Shown here one piece after another: positions 59,520-64,000 of a stretch of 64,000 nt of DNA; positions within the stretch are counted from its first letter, which is position 1; the number at the start of each line of letters is the position of its first letter. This stretch comes from Treponema sp. (lineage in GTDB: Bacteria > Spirochaetota > Spirochaetia > Treponematales > Treponemataceae), in contig JAAVAP010000013.1 of NCBI GenBank assembly GCA_014804005.1, forward strand, positions 138,302 through 202,301, read 5' to 3'. The notes under the pieces are model-generated. The model searched no databases and had not been told where the DNA came from. It saw only the letters and a program-made list of their open reading frames with translations. Both the position numbers and the translations under genes were made by a program.

Positions 59520-60581
59520 ATGACGGTAAAAAAACAAGCTCTTGGAACTCTTTGCGACGGACAAAAAGTTTCTCTCTACACTGTCTCGAACGGAAAAATG
59601 TCGTTCTGCGCGATGGACTATGGATGTACGCTCACGGGAATTTTCCTGCCGAATAAAATCGGCGGCGGCAAAACCGACATCCTTTTGGGACATTCAACGC
59701 TTGACTCTTATGTCGCCTCGTCGAGCTGCTTCGGCTCGATCGTGGGAAGGTTTGCCAACCGCATCGGCGGCGCAAAATTTTCAATTGGAAAGAATGAATA
59801 TTCGCTCGACAAAAATGACAACGATGCAAACACGCTTCACGGCGGATTCACGCGCCTCGACCATTTTGTATGGAAGTCCGCTCCGATTGAAGGAAAGGAA
59901 GGATGCGGCGTAAAATTCACGCGGCGCAGCGTGGACGGCGAGCAGGGCTTTCCTGGAAATCTCGACGTTTGCGTTTCGTACACGCTCGGAAAGGACAACC
60001 GCCTCACGCTGAAATACACTGCCACTACCGACAAGCCCACGCCCGTGAATTTCACGAATCACGCCTATTTCAATCTTGCGGGCGGCGGCACTGTTCTTGA
60101 GCACACGATGCAATCGGATTGCGAAGGCTATCTTGAAGTGGACAAGAATTTGATTCCGACGGGAAAAATTATTCCTGTCTCTGGCACGGCATTTGACTTT
60201 ACCAAAGAAAAGCCGCTCGGACGCGACATCGCCAAAACAGGCTCGGGCTACGACCATTGCTTTGTCACTCCGGCTTACGGCAAGGAAAATTCCGCTGTTC
60301 CGCTCAAGGAGAAGCCGCTTGTGGTGGCTGCGGTTCTTCGTGACATTAAAAGCGGTCGCAAGATGACGGTCGAAACGAATTTGGAAGGAATCCAAGTCTA
60401 CACCGCAAACTCTGTCGGCGGAGTCGTCGGAAAAAATGGTCGCGTCTACAAAAAGCACGAAGCCGTCTGCCTTGAGACGCAATGTTTCCCAGATACGCCG
60501 AACAAAGCCGAATTCCCTTCGTGCATTTTGCAACCGGGCGAAACGTACAAGGCCGTCACTGTTTACGGATTCGAATTTTAA
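59520..60581 (+). CDS. galM: Aldose 1-epimerase (mutarotase) GalM
   Basis: GalM interconverts the alpha and beta anomers of hexoses. The 353 residues show IVGRFANRIGGAKFSI, NTLHGGFTRLDHFVW, the catalytic-histidine motif NFTNHAYFNLAG near 180, SGYDHCFV and the catalytic glutamate segment AVCLETQCFPDTPN. The length is standard. A TAGGAG lies 8 nt before the ATG. It lies 16 nt after the flagellar operon without a visible terminator between, and is closed by a strong terminator. Confidence 0.95.
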   Translation: MTVKKQALGTLCDGQKVSLYTVSNGKMSFCAMDYGCTLTGIFLPNKIGGGKTDILLGHSTLDSYVASSSCFGSIVGRFANRIGGAKFSIGKNEYSLDKNDNDANTLHGGFTRLDHFVWKSAPIEGKEGCGVKFTRRSVDGEQGFPGNLDVCVSYTLGKDNRLTLKYTATTDKPTPVNFTNHAYFNLAGGGTVLEHTMQSDCEGYLEVDKNLIPTGKIIPVSGTAFDFTKEKPLGRDIAKTGSGYDHCFVTPAYGKENSAVPLKEKPLVVAAVLRDIKSGRKMTVETNLEGIQVYTANSVGGVVGKNGRVYKKHEAVCLETQCFPDTPNKAEFPSCILQPGETYKAVTVYGFEF

Positions 60582-60649
60582 AAGAAAGGTTTGAAAAAAC
60601 GGATTCTCGCGTCCTTGAAAAATTTGCGCTGATTCGTGAGGAAGGTTTT

Positions 60650-60692
60650 CATATCCCTACGCTTGCGTCGGGATATGTTTATTTCTTTTTTT
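60650..60692 (+). terminator. Strong rho-independent terminator after galM
   Basis: CATATCCC-T-ACGC (60650-60662) pairs with GCGT-C-GGGATATG (60665-60677), 12 pairs with one mismatch and a tiny loop, followed by TTTATTTCTTTTTTT. It probably ends transcription of the flagellar operon plus galM. Confidence 0.88.
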
Positions 60693-60729
60693 AAAGCCTC
60701 GGGAAGTGCTAGCATTTTTTTCGCGGATA

Positions 60730-60738
60730 TGCTATAAT
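60730..60738 (+). promoter_or_regulatory. Extended -10 promoter of the U32 gene, apparently leaderless
   Basis: TGC-TATAAT (60730-60738) is a perfect extended -10 and lies 8 nt before the ATG at 60747. The -35 is weak, as is common with extended -10 boxes, and no ribosome site is present. Confidence 0.65.
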
Positions 60739-60746
60739 ACCGCCCT

Positions 60747-62963
60747 ATGGCAGAACTACTCGCTCCGGCAGGAAATTTGGAATCTTTGGACGCGGCAATC
60801 GGCGAAGGCGCGGACGCGGTTTATTTGGGCTTGAAAAGTTTCAACGCGCGGCTTCGCTCGTCGAATTTTGCTTTCCGCGAATTCGAGGCGGCGGTCTATG
60901 CTCTGCATCGAATGGGAAAGAAAATCTATGTCGCCGTGAACACCGTCTTCACCGAACGTGAGGGCGAGCGGCTCTACAGGTTTTTGGCGTATCTCGATCG
61001 CGTTGGACCTGACGCGCTCATCGTGCAGGACTACGGCATCATCAGAATGTGCCGCGAATTTTTTCCGAATCTTGTCCTTCACGCATCGACGCAGATGAAC
61101 GCCGAAAGTGCTTCCGCCGTGAACCTTTTGGGCAAGGAAGGATTCAAGCGGATTGTACTTGCGCGCGAACTCGGAATCGAAGAAATCAGGGATATAAAAT
61201 CCAAGACAAATTGTTCGCTCGAAGTGTTCGTGCACGGCGCGCTTTGCGTGAGCGAATCTGGCCTTTGCCTTTTTTCAAGCTTTTTAGGCGGAAAATCCGC
61301 GAATCGAGGAATGTGCACTCAGGCTTGCCGAAGATTTTACACGGCGCAGGATTCGTCGGGCGAGCGGGGCGGCTATTATTTTTCTCCGTGCGACTTGCAG
61401 TTGATTGAAAAAATCCCGGAGCTCATCGAGGCGGGCGTGGATTCGTTCAAGATCGAAGGGCGGATGAAAAGCGCGGAGTATGTCGGAAGCGTCGTCTCCG
61501 CCTATCGCTATGTCATCGATCATTATCAGGAAAATAGAAAAGAAGCGGTGGCCGCCGCCAAAAGAATGCTTTCCACGGATTTTGCGCGCGCGAAAACTTC
61601 GTATTGGTACGGATTCAAAAACGTGGAAGAAGGCGTGAAAAATGCGGGCGAGGCGATTTTAAATCCCGATCAAGCCGGAGGAACGGGAATCTATTTGGGA
61701 AAAATCGCCGCGATCAAGCCAATTCCCAAAGAACTCAAAGTTTCGCTCAAAGAATCGCTTTCCCCGAACGCGCAGGAAAACCAACGCTCTGTGAGTCTCG
61801 CGCTCGTGCGGGGCGGGACTTACGATGCCGATCCCGGAGACTCGATTCGCATCCACAAAAACGACGACTCGGGGCGCGTGAGCCACAAGGTGCGCCACGT
61901 GGAAACAGACGGCGAGGGCAGACGATGGATCGACGTTCCTGGCGGAATAAGCCAGTACGACGAAGTGTACCTTTTGCAGACCAAAGCCGGCACGAAAAGA
62001 TACAAGCGCGTTTTGCCGAACGAACTCAAAGGCTTCAACAAGCAGCCGCGCGATGAGGCTCTCCCGATAATGGATTTGCCTCCCGTGCAAAAAAATGAGC
62101 TTGATTTTTTCCCCGAAGGGCTTTACATTCAGGTTTCTTCGGTCGAGGACGTTTTCCTTGCGCAATCCGCACATCCCGTGCGCATCATCATCGAAGTGAA
62201 TTCCGAGACGCTCGGCGACTTGCTCGTAAAAAAGACGGTTCTGCCTTTTTCTAAAGCGCAGGTGATTTTTTCGCTTGATCCGTTTTGTCCGCAGGGAATC
62301 GAAGAAAGTCTTTCCGCGCAGATTGACGAACTCGTCGGCATTGGATACAAGACTTTCGTCGCGAACAATTTGGCGCACATTTCGATGCTTCGAAAAAAAG
62401 GCGCGGCCTATATAGCGGGCCCGTACCTTTACACGTTCAACAGGTGGGCGGTCTCGTGGCTTGAGAATCGCGGCGTTTCCGCGTTCGTTTCGCCTTACGA
62501 GAATTCGCGAAAAAACCTTGAGGCGGTTTTCGAGGAAAGCTTCCGCGCGCGCGTATTGATTCCGGTCTTCGCGTATCCCGCGCTTTTCCGCCTGCGATTC
62601 CGCCTTCCCGAACACTACGACTTCACTTATTTTTCCGACAAGTCCGAGATGAATTTCAAAGTGAATTCCACGGACGACGGCTCATTCGTCATGCCAGAAA
62701 TTCCTTTTTCGATCGCCGACAAAACCTCGACCCTTGAAGGCGCGGGCTTCAAAAGATTCCTGCTGGACTTTTCGAAGACACGCCTCAAAAAAGCCGAGTT
62801 CCGTCAAGTCATGCAGTCATATTTGAAAAAAATCCCGCTCGAAGGCGCGTCGCTTTTCAACTGGAAAGAAGGCTTCTACAGCATTTCGCCGGAAGAATAC
62901 AAGGCGAAATTCGGCGAGAAAACCAAAAATGCTCGTGGCAAAAGGCCTTCCCGCCGAAAATAA
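60747..62963 (+). CDS. U32 family peptidase / RlhA-like protein
   Basis: This 738-residue protein belongs to the U32 (YegQ/YdcP) family, whose members include RlhA, needed for 5-hydroxycytidine at C2501 of 23S rRNA. It begins MAELLAPAGNLESLDAAIGE. It has GADAVYLGLKSFNAR, the cysteines in RGMCTQACRRFY and FSPCDLQLIEKIP, and the signature DSFKIEGRMKSAEYV near 235. The C-terminal collagenase-like part continues to residue 738, longer than short U32 proteins; the tail is Lys/Arg-rich. The ATG lies 8 nt after an extended -10 box. Confidence 0.9.
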   Translation: MAELLAPAGNLESLDAAIGEGADAVYLGLKSFNARLRSSNFAFREFEAAVYALHRMGKKIYVAVNTVFTEREGERLYRFLAYLDRVGPDALIVQDYGIIRMCREFFPNLVLHASTQMNAESASAVNLLGKEGFKRIVLARELGIEEIRDIKSKTNCSLEVFVHGALCVSESGLCLFSSFLGGKSANRGMCTQACRRFYTAQDSSGERGGYYFSPCDLQLIEKIPELIEAGVDSFKIEGRMKSAEYVGSVVSAYRYVIDHYQENRKEAVAAAKRMLSTDFARAKTSYWYGFKNVEEGVKNAGEAILNPDQAGGTGIYLGKIAAIKPIPKELKVSLKESLSPNAQENQRSVSLALVRGGTYDADPGDSIRIHKNDDSGRVSHKVRHVETDGEGRRWIDVPGGISQYDEVYLLQTKAGTKRYKRVLPNELKGFNKQPRDEALPIMDLPPVQKNELDFFPEGLYIQVSSVEDVFLAQSAHPVRIIIEVNSETLGDLLVKKTVLPFSKAQVIFSLDPFCPQGIEESLSAQIDELVGIGYKTFVANNLAHISMLRKKGAAYIAGPYLYTFNRWAVSWLENRGVSAFVSPYENSRKNLEAVFEESFRARVLIPVFAYPALFRLRFRLPEHYDFTYFSDKSEMNFKVNSTDDGSFVMPEIPFSIADKTSTLEGAGFKRFLLDFSKTRLKKAEFRQVMQSYLKKIPLEGASLFNWKEGFYSISPEEYKAKFGEKTKNARGKRPSRRK

Positions 62964-62983
62964 TTTCGCGCCTTTCGGAATGA

Positions 62984-63445
62984 CTAGAAGGCAAAATCCT
63001 CGCTCAAATCCGCTTCCGCCGTTTGTGCGGAGAGCGCGAGCGCGATTTCATCTTGTGCTGCGCTTTCGCTTTCGGCGGCGCGTTCTTCGTTTTCGCTTGC
63101 ATCGGACTTTGCGAAGTGTTGCTTGAATTCAACCTTTTCCGCGATGATCGTTACGCGGCTCGCGTTTCTTCCTTCCTCGGTTTTCCAGCGGTTTTGCTTG
63201 ATTCGTCCGATCACGCTCATTCCGCGCCCCTTGTGGCTGTGCTTCGCGCAGATTTCCGCGAGCTTTCCGAACGTCTCGACGTCGAAATACGAGACTTCCT
63301 TTTCGTATTCGCCGCTCGCGCTTTTCTTGTAGAAATGATTCACCGCGATGGGGATTTTGCACACGGGAAATCCGTGCGGCGTGGTGCGGAATTCCGGCTG
63401 GCGCGTAATGTTCCCTTCGACGATGAGGCAGTTGATGTTGTTCAT
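62984..63445 (-). CDS. ssb: Single-stranded DNA-binding protein
   Basis: SSB coats single-stranded DNA in replication and repair. The 153 residues have the OB fold (MNNINCLIVEGNITRQPEFR, GFPVCKIPIAVNHFY, YFDVETFGKLAEIC, GRGMSVIGRIKQNRW) and an acidic tail ending LSEDFAF. That tail differs from the usual DDDIPF but keeps the acidic-aromatic pattern that binds partners. AGGAG 5-6 nt upstream supports the ATG at 63445. It stands alone, not with rpsF-rpsR. Confidence 0.93.
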   Translation of the reverse strand: MNNINCLIVEGNITRQPEFRTTPHGFPVCKIPIAVNHFYKKSASGEYEKEVSYFDVETFGKLAEICAKHSHKGRGMSVIGRIKQNRWKTEEGRNASRVTIIAEKVEFKQHFAKSDASENEERAAESESAAQDEIALALSAQTAEADLSEDFAF

Positions 63446-63895
63446 AAAGACTCCTGTAAAAGCCACGCGCGATTTTGACAAGAAACTTCGTTGCCGGCAA
63501 AAAAAATCGCGTCCGACTTTTTGACGCGCGCTTTCGTTGAAATGAAAGTGCGCGATAAATTGATTACGAGCTTTCGCAAAAAAAACTCGGCTTGAAAATC
63601 CTCGAATTGCTTCGATTCGAATTTTCATAAGTTTGCAACGCAAACGCGGAAGAGACCCGCACTTATAATGTAGGAATTTTTCGAACGAATTCCGCGCGAA
63701 AACTAAAAATTTTTGATTTTTTTTCAAGGAAAAAATTCGCGAACTTTGGCGGAAATTTTCGCGGTCGTGGCGAAACGCTTTTGTTTCGCGCAAATGAAAA
63801 TCTCTCGCGTCGCGCGGTTTTCGGCTGCGCGAATGATCGCGTCAGTTGAGCGAGGGGCGAAAATCCAATTTAAATTTCTTATGCCGAATTTGCGC
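63446..63895. other. Gene-free stretch upstream of ssb with hairpins and a palindrome
   Basis: No gene is visible in about 450 nt. There is a stem CGCGCGCTTTC (63525-63535) with GAAAGTGCGCG (63544-63554) around GTTGAAAT, and the palindrome GTTTGCAACGCAAAC (63631-63645). Both resemble, in the same order, elements upstream of the ferredoxin gene (41729-41754 and 41775-41789). Confidence 0.5.
63631..63645. repeat. Palindrome GTTTGC-N3-GCAAAC upstream of ssb
   Basis: GTTTGCAACGCAAAC, about 186 nt upstream of the ssb start. It is a third exact-arm copy of the motif at 24250 and 41775. Confidence 0.65.
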
Positions 63896-64000
63896 TCACA
63901 TGTTTTTCACGAGGTGGACCATATAGAGCTGCACGTACATATAAAGCGAGCTTTGGTCGTGGATTTGCTGCATGTTCGGCGACTTGCAGAACGTTTCGGC
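63896..64000 (-). CDS. 3' end of an unidentified gene, cut off by the window
   Basis: On the minus strand a frame is open from the window edge to a TGA at 63896. It encodes 34 residues, including SPNMQQIHDQSSLYMYVQLY and ending VHLVKNM. The codon choice and lack of stops are coding-like. I do not recognise the family. Confidence 0.55.
   Translation of the reverse strand, partial: AETFCKSPNMQQIHDQSSLYMYVQLYMVHLVKNM

Noticed and set aside
1-64000. rRNA, tRNA, known riboswitch or insertion sequence
   Set aside because: I looked through the gene-free stretches and saw no tRNA cloverleaf, rRNA, T-box or transposase. Short RNAs without protein context could still be missed.

Overview
The window looks like a chromosomal piece of a spirochaete, almost certainly Treponema, of moderate G+C and probably of gut or rumen type. 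The main reason is the flagellar run flbD-motA-motB-fliL-fliM-fliY-fliO-fliP-fliQ-fliR-flhB-flhA-flhF-flhG-(membrane protein)-whiG-fapA, which is the treponemal fla operon order. Supporting evidence is a TmpC/PnrA-type purine nucleoside lipoprotein with its ABC transporter, a FliY instead of a plain FliN, and many lipoproteins. The assignment rests on gene content and order; no species is claimed.

Layout. 1-9.2 kb (+): the 3' part of recN, an unknown helical protein, the pnr-type nucleoside ABC transporter (lipoprotein, double ATPase, two permeases), an HD phosphohydrolase and a LysM/M23-like protein. 9.6-15.1 kb (-): a DEDDh exonuclease overlapping a phosphohexomutase, then yicC and murC, then a DUF6078-like gene. 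15.3-22.8 kb (+): a propeller-like membrane protein, a degenerate M23 protein, a second phosphohexomutase, a cytidylate-kinase-like gene, two TPR proteins, rlmN and a cysteine-less HMA-like protein. 22.9-24.8 kb (+): leuC-leuD closed by a clear terminator.

24.9-30.6 kb (+) is a tandem family of five exported ankyrin-repeat proteins (mostly lipoproteins) plus a dead sixth copy, interrupted by a roughly 430-bp array of 42-bp tandem repeats. 30.8-35.3 kb is an A+T-richer insert: an XRE repressor divergent from two lipoprotein genes, with phage-like palindromic operators around a near-consensus promoter. A short direct repeat matching the 3' end of rsmD brackets it. 35.4-41.7 kb (-) is a compact run: ferredoxin, membrane protein, active-type M23 peptidase, PEGA protein, purC, flavin reductase-rubredoxin fusion, a sixth full-length ankyrin protein and rsmD.

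42.0-59.5 kb (+) is the flagellar operon, started by a sigma-70-type promoter and carrying the motility sigma factor gene near its end. It makes the stator, the C-ring switch, the export gate, the FlhF/FlhG placement pair and WhiG. 59.5-63 kb (+): galM, a strong terminator and a U32 peptidase gene. 63.0-63.4 kb (-): ssb; the window ends inside an unidentified minus-strand gene.

Features that standard annotation would miss: a 22-bp-register array of GAAAC-N5-GTTTC palindromes upstream of murC; at least five genes whose -10 box lies only 6-8 nt before the start codon (candidate leaderless mRNAs); a recurring GTTTGC-N3-GCAAAC palindrome upstream of several genes; the 42-bp array; and the bracketed repressor/lipoprotein insert. 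All are read by eye from sequence; no database search or computation was run.
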